Below are positions 42,963 through 54,499 of a stretch of DNA of 64,000 nucleotides, one piece after another. A model generated the notes under the pieces. The model had not been told where the DNA came from. It ran no database searches and was given only the letters and a program-made list of their open reading frames with translations. The stretch comes from Chondrosia reniformis (lineage: Eukaryota > Porifera > Demospongiae > Chondrillida > Chondrillidae), in contig OX359193.1 of assembly GCA_947172415.1 (NCBI GenBank), forward strand, positions 4,024,501 to 4,088,500, in the 5' to 3' direction. The stretch's first letter is position 1, and each line of letters starts with the position of its first letter. Made by a program: the position numbers and the translations under genes.

Positions 42963-43180
42963 CTAAAAATAAAAAAATGATAATGAAAATAATAATAAAA
43001 AATAAGAATATAAATGAAAATACGAATAAAAATATATAATAATATAAAGAATAAAAATAGTAATATTAAAAATTTTAATAAAAATAATGATAAATATAAT
43101 AATGAAAATAATAATTATAATAAAAAATAATGATAAAAATAACATTAACTAGAAATATTAAAAATTTTAATAAAAAATAG

Positions 43181-43359
43181 TGAAGATGTAGGGATGGCAC
43201 AAAAAGTAGAGAAACAAGAAAGGGATGTTACACAGTGAAGCATTAGCTATGCATGAATCATGCAACACCCTTGCTTGTAGGATTCATGTATAGCTAATGC
43301 TTCACTGTGTAACATCCCTTTCTTGTTTCTCTACTTTTTGTGCCATCCCTACATCTTCA
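43181..43359. repeat. Near-perfect hairpin, 79-bp arms
   Basis: Arms 43181-43259 and 43281-43359 are inverted copies with one mismatch; the loop is 21 bases. The outer part begins TGAAGATGTAGGGATGGCAC. Weaker pairing continues outward to about 43152 and 43390. No open frame. If transcribed it would form a long dsRNA stem. Confidence 0.95.
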
Positions 43360-43659
43360 CTAATTTTGTAGAAAAATTTTAATATATATTTCTTGTTTCT
43401 ATACTTTTAATGGAGCATAAGCTAGGAATTAGATTCGTATAATTAAAACCATTTTGGTTTTGCAATCTTGGACTGAATTTGATGTCATTAAAATGGCGAA
43501 TTTATTGAGGCCTTGACTCTAAGGCCATGAAAACCGTCATGCTCAATAATAGCGTTATCGTTCTCACTTCTACAAAAGGATACAGCTTAGCTTAGAAAAT
43601 TTGCAGTTACTGTAGTTTTGTTTAACAATTAGTCCAAAAGCTTATATAGTTTTTTAGTT

Positions 43660-43713
43660 ATGGCTGACGAAGAAGAAGAAGAATATGAAGAAGACGAAAA
43701 TGGGAATTTTTAA
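43660..43713 (+). other. Tiny acidic ORF
   Basis: 17 codons, MADEEEEEYEEDENGNF-stop. It may be a chance product of a GAA-rich run or the start of a transposase-like N-terminus. The interval 43391-43964 otherwise shows no gene. Confidence 0.2.
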
Positions 43714-43964
43714 GGTTTATTATTTCGCCAGCGGGACATATTCACTTGCCTTTAAGGATTATTTAGAGCATGTAAATTGTATATTTTGCTATGCATAGCC
43801 TTGTTTTGTCGATTTTTTGGCCTATTTCGGGATTTTGCTCCTATCCCCATGTATGGGGAAAACAAAAAAACGCGTCATCCCTACATATATATATATGTGA
43901 ATATATATATAATACAAGTTAATATGCAACTATTATAACACTTATTTTATAGGTCGATATATGT

Positions 43965-44062
43965 ATAATACGAGTTCATACGCAACTATTGTAACAACTA
44001 ATTTATACGTCAATACATCGTTTTTGCAAATGCCGGCCTTCAGGAAGCTGAAGCTTTTCTAT
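43965..44062 (+). repeat. 80-bp interspersed repeat, copy 3
   Basis: GCAACTATTGTAACAACTAA, then CGTCAATACATCGTTTTTGC and CTTCAGGAAGCTGAAGC; inverse of 16150-16240. Confidence 0.7.
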
Positions 44063-44329
44063 CATGTTCAGGACACTTAAGCATCCGAAATTATTTGGAT
44101 TACCATTAGATAGCCATAATGAAGCCCAACGAAGTCGCCAAGTACTTTCAATTAGAAGTGTAATGAGAAATGCAAGTAAGTTTGGTCGATATCTATGAAT
44201 CCTCGTTTGATTAAAGTAAATCCTGTAAAACTCAGTGTGTATAGGCCTATGTCAGTCTAGAAAGACGTTCTAATGTCTACGAACTGTGTAACATCTGTCG
44301 ATGCTAAGTTGTTATTATAATTGAAGTTC

Positions 44330-44575
44330 TACATGTGCAGCCCGTAGGACTGATTTTGTACAAATTTTGAACAGAGACGTTCTATGTGTTTGTAAATTTG
44401 TACGAGTGTAGCCTGACAGAAGTGTTCTACATGTGTCTAAGGTTGTACAAGTGTAGCTTAGCAGAGGCGTTCTACGTGCCTCAAAAGTTGTACGAGTGTA
44501 GCTTTGCTTAGGAGTTTTACGTGTGTTTAAAGTTGTACGAGTGTGGCTTTGCTGAGGAATTCTACGTGTGCTCAT
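44330..44575 (+). repeat. 45-bp satellite, array 1, about 5 units
   Basis: Unit close to GCAGAGGCGTTCTACGTGYC plus TCAAAAGTTGTACGAGTGTAGCTT. Because 45 is divisible by 3 the minus strand stays open with 15-residue repeats (SYTRTTLNTRKTPKQ). Same satellite as 46880-47365. Confidence 0.85.
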
Positions 44576-45164
44576 GAAAGAGAGTTGACTAGACAGTAAA
44601 CAACCCTAAAGCTTAATCGTCTTGACTATCTTTTAAAATGTATTATAACATAATTTGGTATAATTTTTTGGTTAGCCTAAAGGACACATTCAATTGTTTG
44701 TGTGCCTATCAAGAAGTGCATGCTATTGGGTTTAGACCATGAAAATATGTCATCATTGAAATTTACAAAGCAAACTCGAGCATATTTCCGAATCAGGGTA
44801 CTTGATGAATAATAATTAATTACAGAAACAATGCATATATATGTTGATAGCTCTAGTGAAAGAAAATGTTCCCTCCTTGGGATACATTTAGTGAATGAAA
44901 CGTCTAAAGGAAAAAAGAGAAAAATTAAAAATGTTTATTTTACATTATATTATACATTCATGTGCATGTTGTTTACCATTGAAACCTTCCCCCGTGTACC
45001 CACATTGCTTTTGGGGAGTTGCATCTTTTGCATCTCCCCCTGAAGGCAAAGTTGTAGAACCTACATCTACACATGGAAAAGAGATTATAATAACATACAC
45101 AAAAAACTGGTTAAGACACATCTTACGTGTTGCATGTCCACCCTTTCTTGCCTAGCTTCTTTTG

Positions 45165-45415
45165 GGTTTGAGGGCGAGGAACTGGGTGAGAGGGTGGGGT
45201 GGTGGAGGTGGTGGGAGCAGTGCTTGGAAGGGCGGGACAAGTTGGTGAGAGTAATGTTGGGTAGGGGTGGTGGATTGGTGGGTGTGATGGGGTAATGTTG
45301 GGTGGGGGTGGTGGATAGGTGAAGGTGAGGGTGGTGAATTGGTGGGGTGGTGGGGTTAATGTTGGGTTGTGGGGGTGGTGGGGTTAATGTTATGTTGGGG
45401 GGTGGATCTGTGTTT
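45165..45415 (+). repeat. G-rich minisatellite
   Basis: Irregular GGTGGTGGGGTTAATGTTGG units; the minus strand is a Pro/Thr/His-rich open frame. Possible G-quadruplex former. The interval 44576-45164 has no recognised gene. Confidence 0.75.
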
Positions 45416-46794
45416 TCCTCAAACAACAGTGCATCGTCTTATAATAAATTTAAATAGAACACGGGATCTAAACGATATTTACATAACCGTAACAGTATAC
45501 CAATACTATGGAAACTACAGTACCTCTCAACTGGTTACAGGCTTACCTACAGCTAGGGTATATGGACACATTTCTATTGCATTGATATACGCTGTACAAG
45601 GATATATGTCCGCATTATGGAATGTCGAGGTGTCTGTAAATCAGACGTTAGTTGAATACGTACGTCTACGGGTAACAATCGGGACTTTATATTTGTTTCT
45701 GCATATTCGCGACGTCCGCATTTCAGAGAGTCCCGTATAAGGGGTTACACTGTATACTTCAATGAATTCGTATACACATGTTATACACTTCCTTTTGTTA
45801 AAATTCTTACCAATTAATAAAATAAACTTGATAATCACTTGCATGGTTATCAAGTTTATTTTGTTTAGTTTACGTACGCCTGCAGGTGGTATAGTTTACA
45901 GGTCGCTAAAACAGGGCCGAGTAGGTCCGCCAATCTTTATTTAGAGGTATATTGTCCGGTATATCATACAAGAAATGAAACTCACTACTTCCATGGTATC
46001 CATTCTCGTATTCGCAAGCGTCTGAAATTTTATCGCACAGCTAGAATCTTGTCCAACAGCCGAAGTTTGCTATAACGTCTGAAATTTGGCATTTGAAACA
46101 AGCATTTGGCGGTACCAATATTATTGATATCGCTATAACAACCTACGCTACAACGATAAACGTCGAAAAGTGGCTTTTGCTTATAACAGCGTTTTTCAAG
46201 GCTACAGCTATGTATGACTCCCTTTGTGAACGCCAAACATCATCTGTAGTGAGTATATTGATTATTTTTACTAAGCAAAAACAGTTTTAGTATGAATAGT
46301 AGACCTCCCATATTATATACGCGCTGCTTTTACATTAACTTATAATTATGTAAAGACGATTTGGCCTTTCATCACTGTCTCTAAACAAACAGCAGTGAAC
46401 AATCCATATAAAGATTTATATTTACACTATTCCATGTCAAGAATCGGTGAACACAAAGACGTAGAGTGCTACACTGTAGAGGGAGGGAAACACATCAAAT
46501 CAAGTTTTAGGAGACAGCCCCGTACTTGAGCTACTTGCTCATATTTCAGTATTAAGGCATCAAGCATACTCTTCACCTGTTCCAATTCGTCGTTTGAAGT
46601 CCTTTAAAACCTTCTACGCAGGCTTTACTCTGGTTTTCATCAGTTCAGTTTTCATCAGTGGCGCTAGTGAAAAGAAAGCTAATTAAAGCTTAGAATAATA
46701 TGCCGAAGTTAGCCTAAGCGTTGGGCATTTCGTTTATAAGTATTCGAAGATGGAAGCCATATCAAAACTTTATTTGTAATACAGTATAGGGATT
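45416..46794. other. Interval without recognised gene
   Basis: A plus-strand open frame (45430-45740, LNDIYITVTVYQYYGNYS) shows no domain. A hairpin of 20-base arms (AAAATAAACTTGATAA, inverse GTTATCAAGTTTATTTT) is at 45818-45866, and a transposon-like terminus GGGGTTACACTGTA at 45739. Confidence 0.35.
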
Positions 46795-46885
46795 TTACAG
46801 TGCATTCAAATATAGACTTTTCTGTTAGTCCTATAGTCTTACAGCTCATGACTTCCCTCTACTAAAGTCTTACAGTACATTTAGG
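46795..46885 (+). repeat. Direct repeat flanking satellite array 2 (left)
   Basis: TTACAGTGCATTCAAATATA through ACTTTTCTGTTAGTCCTATA to GTACATTTAGGC. About 90% the same as 47362-47453 on the far side of the satellite array. Confidence 0.85.
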
Positions 46886-47365
46886 CAGAGGGGTTCTACA
46901 TTTGTCTAAAGTTTTTCGAGTGTAACTTAACAGAGGCTTTCTAAGTCTGTCTAAAGTTGTTCGAGTGTAGCTTAGCAGAGGGGTTCTAAGTCTGTCTAAA
47001 GTTGTTCGTGTGTAGCTTAGCAGAGGGGTTCTACATTTGTCTAAAGTTGTTCAAGTGTAACTTGACAAAGGCGTTCTAAGTCTGTCTAAAGTTGTTCGAG
47101 TGTAACTTGACAGAGGCATTCTAATTCTGTCTAAAATTGTTCAAATGTAGCTTAGCAGAGGGGTTCTACGTGTGTCTAAAGTTGTTGGAGTGTAACTTGA
47201 CAGAGGCGTTCTAAGTCTGTCAAAAGTTGTTCGTGTGTGGCTTAGCAGAGGGGTTCTACATTTGTCTAACATTGTTCAAGTATAACTTGACAGAGGCATT
47301 CTAAGTCTGTCTAAAGTTGTTTGAGTGTAGCTTAGCAGAGGGGTTCTACATTTGTCTAAAGTTAC
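46880..47365 (+). repeat. 45-bp satellite, array 2, about 11 units
   Basis: Units such as GCAGAGGGGTTCTAAGTCTG plus TCTAAAGTTGTTCGTGTGTAGCTTA. Two sub-types alternate (ACATTTGT or AAGTCTGT), suggesting higher-order copying. Confidence 0.9.
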
Positions 47366-47453
47366 AGTGCCTCCAAATGAAGACTTTTCTGTTAGTCCTA
47401 TAGTTTCACAGCTCATGACTTCCCTCTACTAAAGTTATACAGTACATTTAGGC
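47362..47453 (+). repeat. Direct repeat flanking satellite array 2 (right)
   Basis: TTACAGTGCCTCCAAATGAA through GACTTTTCTGTTAGTCCTAT to GTACATTTAGGC. Partner of 46795-46885. Confidence 0.85.
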
Positions 47454-48715
47454 TGTAAGTTCACTTCTAGCTTAAATTAGAGTCCTGTGTTTACAAACGT
47501 GACAGTATTTGTTTATAAACTGTTTATAATAAACACTGTAATGTTTGTATCATCTATTGATAATCATCTTTATCAGTAATAAGGAAGCGTACGGCAAAGA
47601 CACCGACGTGATGCTGTTTCCAATCCATTTAAGAGTTGTATACAAACCTAGTCTTATTATGCAATACTTAATTGCCTTTGGAAAACTTACGGACACCTCC
47701 CATATTTAGTAATTGGAATGTAGTTAATGACATTCTTTATTTAAATATATATATAGCTTTTCCAAGGTATCTAAATGAGTGAAACACTGAATTTAGTTGC
47801 TTATGAAACTGCATTTGTGGTATGCACAGTGTAGCCAGAACTGGCTAGCTGACAAGTTAATTTTATGTATAAATTGCATGCAACATTAATACTACATCCT
47901 TTTTACCCCATGCAGCAGGAATCATCCCAAAACACTGAACATGGAAAAAACAGTAAGAAAGGCTGCACAGAACACAAGCCAACTAAGCAATCATTGATAC
48001 CGTAAAGTGACAATATTGTATGTATGAGTTTTATCTATAATTATGCGAGGCAATCTCTGGGCGCACAAATTTCTATTGCACTATTTAATTGCTGCTTTTA
48101 TAAAAATCAACGACACTAACTTCAAGCACATCGCAATGAATTCCTTCTTCAAGCATTGATACTGAACGTGTTTGTGGTAGAATTGGTGACGGCAGCAATA
48201 ATGTTGAAGCGGCCATTTTTGAGTAAGTCGAATCAACACTTCTGTTTACTATATAATAGTTATTTTTAGTCCAGAATCGTGCCATCATGTGATTATAGAA
48301 GATTATCGGTGGGACAGCTGTCTAGAGTGGTGGGTGGGGCAGCTAGCTGCTCAAGGGGTGGCACTAATCTTGATAGACAAGATCGAATGCATATAAAAAG
48401 GGCTAATGTGTTTAGAGGCCAAATTTTCAAAAATCTCAATTTTTTCACATGCATACAATTGTATCTTTACAGTAAGTTGTTCTATTCTGTGTGACTGGGT
48501 TTTCTTTTGTATATATATTAGCTGCTATTCTATTTTTTATTATAGGCTATAGATGTCTGAAACACGAACAATACACAGTAGGTATGCACTCTAACACCAC
48601 TCCATTTGCATACATGTCACATGAACAGACTGTCATGATAGGCACTATCTACAAACACTATTACACTCAGTCTGTCATTTCTTGGCTCTGTTTCTGGAGT
48701 CAAAGTAAATCACCC
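47454..48715. other. Interval without recognised gene
   Basis: AT-rich. A minus-strand frame (48085-48288) and a plus-strand frame (48491-48733) have no domain. Confidence 0.35.
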
Positions 48716-48945
48716 AGTGGCTGGGGTTGCTGACCCTGTGGCTTGGGTTGCACACCCTGTGGCTGGGGTCAATTACCCTGTGGCTGGGGTTGCTCACCCT
48801 GTGGCTGGGGTTGCTCACCCTGTGGCTGGGGTTACTCACCTTGTGACTGGGGTCCTAAACCCTGCTGCTGGGGTCCTGAACCCTGCTGCCGTGGTCCTGT
48901 ACCCTCATTCTGGGGTCACTCATACTGTATCTGGAATGGATTGTC
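48716..48945 (+). repeat. 21-bp minisatellite, about 11 units
   Basis: Unit GTGGCTGGGGTTGCTCACCCT with drift. Two frames stay open: VAGVAHP and CGWGCSP repeats. The second frame continues open to 49186, just before the Helitron ORF. Confidence 0.85.
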
Positions 48946-49282
48946 TTGTGTTTGGCAATCTGAAATATATACTTCTACTTTCAATATGATCCATGAAATA
49001 AAAGTGTACACTATCCTGAATGAAATTAACCTTGATAGTTTGACAATCCTTTTGTCAGTAACAAATGAACCTCGCCATGGTCATTTTACAACTAATTGCT
49101 TGGAGTACAATGACATTCCAATGAAGCATTATGAATTGGTTTTTGTATTGCACAAGAATATGTGCATCCATCAACGAAGGCAATGATTCAGGTGTACATT
49201 GCATCACTTCCTACGCAGAATATGCTACTGTAAGGGCCACTTTCGCTTAGCTCGTGCACTAAGTATACTGCTATTGCTGGGT

Positions 49283-49309
49283 GGAGATGTTGAACTGAAC
49301 CCAGGCCCA
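49283..49309 (+). other. 2A-like ribosome-skipping motif
   Basis: Encodes GDVELNPGP, matching the D-V/I-E-x-N-P-G-P consensus at which ribosomes skip a peptide bond between Gly and Pro. It is preceded by a Leu-rich run (ARALSILLLLG). Such motifs are known at the N-termini of some animal non-LTR retrotransposons and, in sponge and sea urchin, immune-type proteins. Confidence 0.9.
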
Positions 49310-49549
49310 CGTCAGAATGAGATACACGATGAACTGAGCATGCCTACATCAGCTATTAATCCAGTTATGGATCAAACTGGAATTGAAGGACAAGAATACA
49401 TGGACAGTGAAGTAAAGAAATGCTCTACCCTGGCCATGCTGTCAGCATGTCAGAGAAAGCGGCTAGATGTTGAAACAGTTGAAGAGCACCGTATAAGATT
49501 ATTTAAAATATCAGAGAACCAGAGACTGGGGCTGCAATGTGAGACTGAG

Positions 49550-50086
49550 GAGCAGCGTGCTGCACGGCTTGCTACACTTACTGAAAATAACATGAAACGG
49601 CTGTACTCAGAAACCAAGGAAGATCGTGCTACAAGACTTGCCACCCTCTCTGAAAGTCAGTAAGAGTCTGCAGTCAGAAATCAATGAAGATCGTGCTGAA
49701 GACTTGCCACCCACTCTGAAAATCAGAGTAAGAGGTTGCAGTCAGAAAGCAATGAAGATCGTGCGGCAAGACTTGCCACCCACTCTGAAAATCAGAGTAA
49801 GAGGCTGCAGTCAGAAATTGATGAAGATCGTGCTGCAAGACTTGCCACCCACTCTGAAAATCAGAGTAAGAGGTTGCAGTCAGAAAGCAATGAAGATCGT
49901 GCGGCAAGACTTGCCACCCACTCTGAAAATCAGAGTAAGAGGCTGCAGTCAGAAATTGATGAAGATCGTGCTGCAAGACTTGCCACCCACTCTGAAAATC
50001 AGAGTAAGAGGCTGCAGTCAGAAATTGATGAAGATCGTGCTGCAAGACTTGTCACCCTCTCTGAAAATCAGAGGAAGAGGTTGTAG
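49550..50086 (+). repeat. 69-bp coding minisatellite, about 7 units
   Basis: Unit GAAGATCGTGCTGCAAGACT plus TGCCACCCACTCTGAAAATC plus AGAGTAAGAGGCTGCAGTCAG and codons for E-x-x-E; 23 residues per unit. The inner copies (49740-50040) are almost identical, so they spread recently. A one-base change near 49660-49690 shifts the frame. Confidence 0.9.
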
Positions 50087-50984
50087 TCTGAATCGACTAA
50101 AAACAAGAGCCAAGACTGAGCAGCAGTAACAAATGGAAGAAAACAAGATTGATTAATAAATCTAAACAAAAAAGTACTCTAAGACTGGTGAGAGAAAAAG
50201 AGCAAGCAAGATTAAGAATGCAAGCAGGGAGTAAGCAAAAATGACCTCTGCAAGTCAAATGTAACTCAGAAGCAGAATTAACCAGTAGTGTGCCATGTAC
50301 TAGCATAATGTCAAATACCAAGGTAAATGTGACCCGCATTAGTTCAATTTACGAATCCACTGATGGGTTGGAGAGTGACAGTTTGAAGGAAGTTCAAAGA
50401 GAATCAACCCAAAGTGATGATTCAGTCATGGATGATACTGCTAAGGAAAATCTTATCAGCCAAAAGTCTGAAGAGGTGGACATGGAAGTAGGTGGAAGTG
50501 CAATTGAGTCTGGTGTTGTTACTACATCTGCTGTGCAAGTACCAAGACTTGAGATTTCAATACTATCAAAATAAGGTTTGAAGTTGAAAAACATAAGTTT
50601 GAAAAAGCAATTCTTAAGGGGCCGACCCATAAGTGTTTTTCATGTGAAAGGTTGTGCTATGAGCAGTTGGGTGCCCTGTACAGCTGCAATGTGGCAAATG
50701 ATCTACTTACTGTGGTAAATGAATCAGTTCAAGAAAGTATAGACAGTGTTTGGTTTTGTAACAAGTGCAAGAGTGCTATGGAAAGAAAGAAAATTCCAGC
50801 AGGATCACAGTTTAATAAAATGAAAGTACCAGAGGTCCCTTCAGAGTTCATTGGACTAAACACATTAGAGCAGCGTTTGATTTCAAAGGCTACTGTTTTC
50901 ATGAAAATGGTCATTTTGCCAAAGGGTGGATAAAGGGTTGTTAGAGACCAGGTAATCAACTTTCCCTTCAATGTTGACTGTGTC

Positions 50985-51498
50985 ATTTCAGAGCTCCCTC
51001 GTTTACCCAGTGGTGAAGATATTCTTTACTTTCAGCAGCCAGACTCAATTGGAAGTAAACCAAATGACTCTGTCCCTGATACAATTTCCATACCTGTCGA
51101 TACTCCAATGTGATGCAAGCTCTGAAATGGTTAAAGCAACATAACCCCTTGTATGGTGACATCACCATCACTAAGATATCAGAAGACATTTTCAACCATA
51201 AGGAAGAAAAAGTCACTGACGGTGAAAATGTGAATGAAGACATTTCAGAGCTTACTTGTTTACCCAGTGGTGAGGATATTCTTTACATTCAGCAGCCAGA
51301 CTCAATTGGAAGTAAACCAAATGATTCTGTCCCTGAAACAATTTACCATACCTGTCGATACTCCAATGTGATGCAAGCTCTGAAATGGTTAAAGCAACAT
51401 AACCCCTTGTATGGTGACATCACCATCACTAAGATGTCAGAAGACATGTTCAACCATATGGAAAAAAAGTCACTGACGGTGAAAATGTGAATGAAGAC
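50985..51498 (+). repeat. 257-bp tandem duplication in the Helitron
   Basis: 50985-51241 and 51242-51498 are about 95% the same (ATTTCAGAGCT...GTGAATGAAGAC). 257 is not a multiple of 3, so the copy disrupts the frame. Confidence 0.9.
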
Positions 51499-52692
51499 AT
51501 TTTAGAAATGGATGAAATAGGAACTGTTAGGTTGGATGCTCTCCAGCCTGTTGTAGAGGCTGTTGACTTGATACAAGGTAGTATACCAATAGAACAACAG
51601 ATACATAAGTTGCAGAGAGTAACAACCACACCACTAAGTATATTTGAGAATCAAAATGATTTAGAAATATTGGCTTTTCCGACCCTTTCCCCAATGGTCA
51701 AAGTGGTTTCCATTCCATGGACACTCATCAGGGCGACTGGCTTCACACCTTTGGAGGGATTTCTTCAAGGTGATTGAACTGGAAGTGAAAATGTGTCAGC
51801 AGAATGATGCTTCATTCTCAGAGATACTTAATCAGATCAGGATGGGCGTGCACACCAATGAAGATGTGAAAGTTCTGCAAACATGTTTGGTTTCGGGTGG
51901 GACTGTGGATTTGCTGGCTTCCCCATTTGATACAGCTCTGACATTGTATCCTTGTACAGTAGATGTTGATGGGCACAATGAAATGCAGATAAAAAGTCTG
52001 GCAAAGAGCAGTCAAATCTATAGTATTGATGCAGAGCATGCAATAATAGAGAGTCGAGGGCAAATTTATGCCAATATTAAATACAATGAGGTTCCCGAAC
52101 GTGTCATTCCACAATATGATAAAGACTGTGCTGCACTGCCCCGTATACTGAAGCTAGCAGTTGGTGCTAGAGTAATGTTGCGACGAAACATTAACTGTGG
52201 TGATGATTTGTTGAATGGTGCCAGAGGAACAATTGTAGGCTTTAAGTGGTCGAGAAATGTAAGGCATCAGAGTATGCCTGGTAAATTACCCACTGAGGTA
52301 TATGTGAGATTCTTAGATCCCAATGTGGAGAAATTGTCAAAGGTACCAGTTGTCTTGGAGCAACAGGATGTTGTACCAATTCAGCCTATTTCTGCACGTT
52401 TCTACAGTAAGGAAGGTACACTCCTGCAGATTACACGGATTCCCTTGATTCTGTGCTGGGTAGCAACTTTTAACAAAGTGCAAGGATTGTCTCTTGATGC
52501 AGTAGTCATGGATTTAGGGAAGGATGTATTTGAACCTGGAATGGCCTATGTAGCTCTTATTCGTGTGCGCACACTGAATGGAGCTGCCTAATGTACTTCT
52601 TAGTTGACGATTGATCATAGAAGTGTTTAATACAGTATACCAGTAGCATGAACATGATTGGTAATAACAAGGACAGAGCGACCGAAGGGAGC

Positions 52693-52762
52693 CAAGTAGT
52701 TTGAGTTAGTTCGGGGGGCGGCGGCATCCCCACGAGTTTTTTTAACTCGAACTACTTGTTTT
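52693..52762. repeat. Hairpin repeat, copy 2, downstream of the Helitron
   Basis: AAGTAGTTTGAGTTAGTTCG, G-rich loop, then ACGAGTTTTTTTAACTCGAACTACTT. Same as 25884-25953. Its place 100 bp after the helicase stop could make it the Helitron 3' end hairpin. Confidence 0.7.
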
Positions 52763-52769
52763 CATTAGT

Positions 52770-53680
52770 AACATGATTTAATTGTATTCCTGAATGCACA
52801 CATTGACCAAATTTATTGATTACCATAACTGCAGGTCTGGAAAATTTCATTTGGTTTGCTGCATCATAAAAATAAGTTTCAAATGCAGCAGTGTGACCAC
52901 TCTCACCAAAGTCATGTTCATTTCTAATTTCTATGTTCCTTTTATGCTGTATACTTTTGAAAAGTAAGTTTTTTTTGTTTTTTACGTAATTCTAAGGATT
53001 GCCTAATAATGTTTTGTGAAGCTATTTTGCAGGCCATTTCAGCTATGTGTACAGATGACCTCTTATTGGGATTTCCTTGAAGAGTCATTGCTAACTGATT
53101 AGAAATTTCAGTATTGGCTAAAATATTTTCAAATATTTTCTTTTTATAAAGTTCTTGTAAAGCACTAATTGGTTCTGTTAGGGCATACCTGCCATAACCT
53201 ACTTTGTTTATGCTGTTCATAATATATATTACATTCCTGCTACGATTTCTATAATTCCTTGCAAGAGAAACTGCCTAGTTTCTATTTTGGTTAAGACATA
53301 TAAGCTCATGGTTTTGTATGTAGCTTACCCTGGAAGCAACCTTTTCCTTCTAAGGATCAGGCATGTAGCTTACCCTGGAAGTAACCTTTTTCTTCTCTGG
53401 GTCATGCATGTAATTGTTTCTTAAAATAGCTTTCATCTTGTCAGGATAACAAATGTACTTGATTTTAATGTTTTTCTTTTTGTTTTTAGGATTGCATATA
53501 TATTGATTCTTTGATGCTATTTTCTTTTTTTTGGTTTTTTTGTATATTTTATTAAAGATAACTTACGAGCATCAGCTTTTCTTTTAACAAGGTTTTCACT
53601 ATATGAATCTTGACGGTGATCTAATATGCTTTCTTTTTTTGTAGCAAATCCTTTTTTTGGAAATTTCTTATCTCTTGGGT
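52770..53680 (-). pseudogene. Repeat-protein gene fragment with DPEKKK-type units
   Basis: Minus-strand pieces: NYMHDPEKKKVTSRVSYMPD in the 53290-53470 region (a repeated DPxKKKVTSRVSY unit, with a matching 57-bp DNA duplication), then KVGYGRYALTEPISALQELY (53220-52942) and HDFGESGHTAAFETYFYDAA (about 52910-52770). It looks coding but interrupted by stops (near 53270 and 52940). Lys-rich repeats of this sort are seen in transposon-linked proteins of sponges and cnidarians; function unknown. Confidence 0.45.
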
Positions 53681-53799
53681 AAAGGATGGGTTTGGATACA
53701 AAATGGTCAAAGTCATTAATTTTACTTATATGGTGTGAAAAAATACCTGCATTTATTTATCAGTTATGGTGAATTTTGTACTCAATTCTATCTCTAATA

Positions 53800-53966
53800 T
53801 ACTCGACTCTACTCATACTCAATTCCAAACAAGTACGCAGCTCGCTAAAGATGATAATTTTAATTTTTATTATACTTAATACTAGTTTAACAAAAAAGCC
53901 ATGTTAACTCTAATATTCTCGACTCTACTGGTACTCGATTCTAAACAAGTCTGTAGCTCTCGTAAA
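53800..53966 (+). repeat. Direct duplication
   Basis: CTCGACTCTACTCATACTCAATTC and CTCGACTCTACTGGTACTCGATTC, each followed by AAACAAGT and a GCTC motif, 120 bp apart. The interval 53967-54440 has no recognised gene. Confidence 0.65.
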
Positions 53967-54499
53967 GTAGTTCCAATAAAGGTGAATTACACTCTTGTTG
54001 TTTTCCTTTCAGGTGGTTATTTAATCTACGGTAAATGGCTATATTACATATGAATGTTTGTATGCGCGTAGATAATAATGTATGTGCTTTTGCTATGTAT
54101 CCCATAACAGGTTTATCTATGAGCATAATACTTTTTTCTGTCTTGTACAATACTTAGTGGCTGGCCAGGTTTACACTGGATAATGCCCCATAACACTGAG
54201 AACCCAACACTCCAAATGAAAATATATGTATATACTAGTAGCAATCCGCATATAGCTAATTAGTTCATTACAAACCAACTTGCAGACTTTGTAAAACATA
54301 TATTGAAAGTTGATTGGCATTGGTATATACTGGAATATCAATCCTGAGGCTGTGCCCTTGCACATGAATGTGGAAATTTAAAGATGACACAGGATTATGA
54401 AAAAGGCAGTTATAGTATGGAAATTGCAAAGTAAATAGTCAATTTCAAATCTTTCGGTATCACACTAGCTTGGCTAAATTGGACAAATGGATCTTGTCA

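Larger units (their letters stand above)
49191..52591 (+). pseudogene. Helitron-like protein with 2A peptide, internally deleted and frameshifted
   Basis: Rolling-circle type transposon protein. The first frame (from an acceptor-like TTCAG at 49190) has a hydrophobic Leu-rich segment and GDVELNPGP, then a charged coiled region of 23-residue repeats (RAARLATHSENQSKRLQSE). Next come a Cys-rich part (CFSCERLCYEQLG, then WFCNKCKSAMERKKIPAGSQ), the pre-Rep motif LEILAFPTLSP, and then directly the helicase C-half: QNDASFSEILNQIRMG, VGARVMLRRNINCGDDLLNG, NKVQGLSLDAVVMD, MAYVALIRVR. Rep HUH motifs and helicase Walker A and B are absent, so the coding part is deleted near 51720-51770. A 257-bp tandem duplication and several frame changes add damage. 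No in-frame ATG precedes the 2A motif. Confidence 0.8.

Noticed and set aside
45085..45426. Pro/Thr/His-rich minus-strand ORF as a secreted protein
   Set aside because: It is the complement of a G-rich minisatellite and lacks a signal peptide.
49674..50045. Minus-strand repeat protein (DLHQFLTAASYSDFQSGWQV units)
   Set aside because: Antisense reading of the 69-bp coding repeat of the Helitron protein; the plus strand has the charged coiled pattern and joins the 2A frame.
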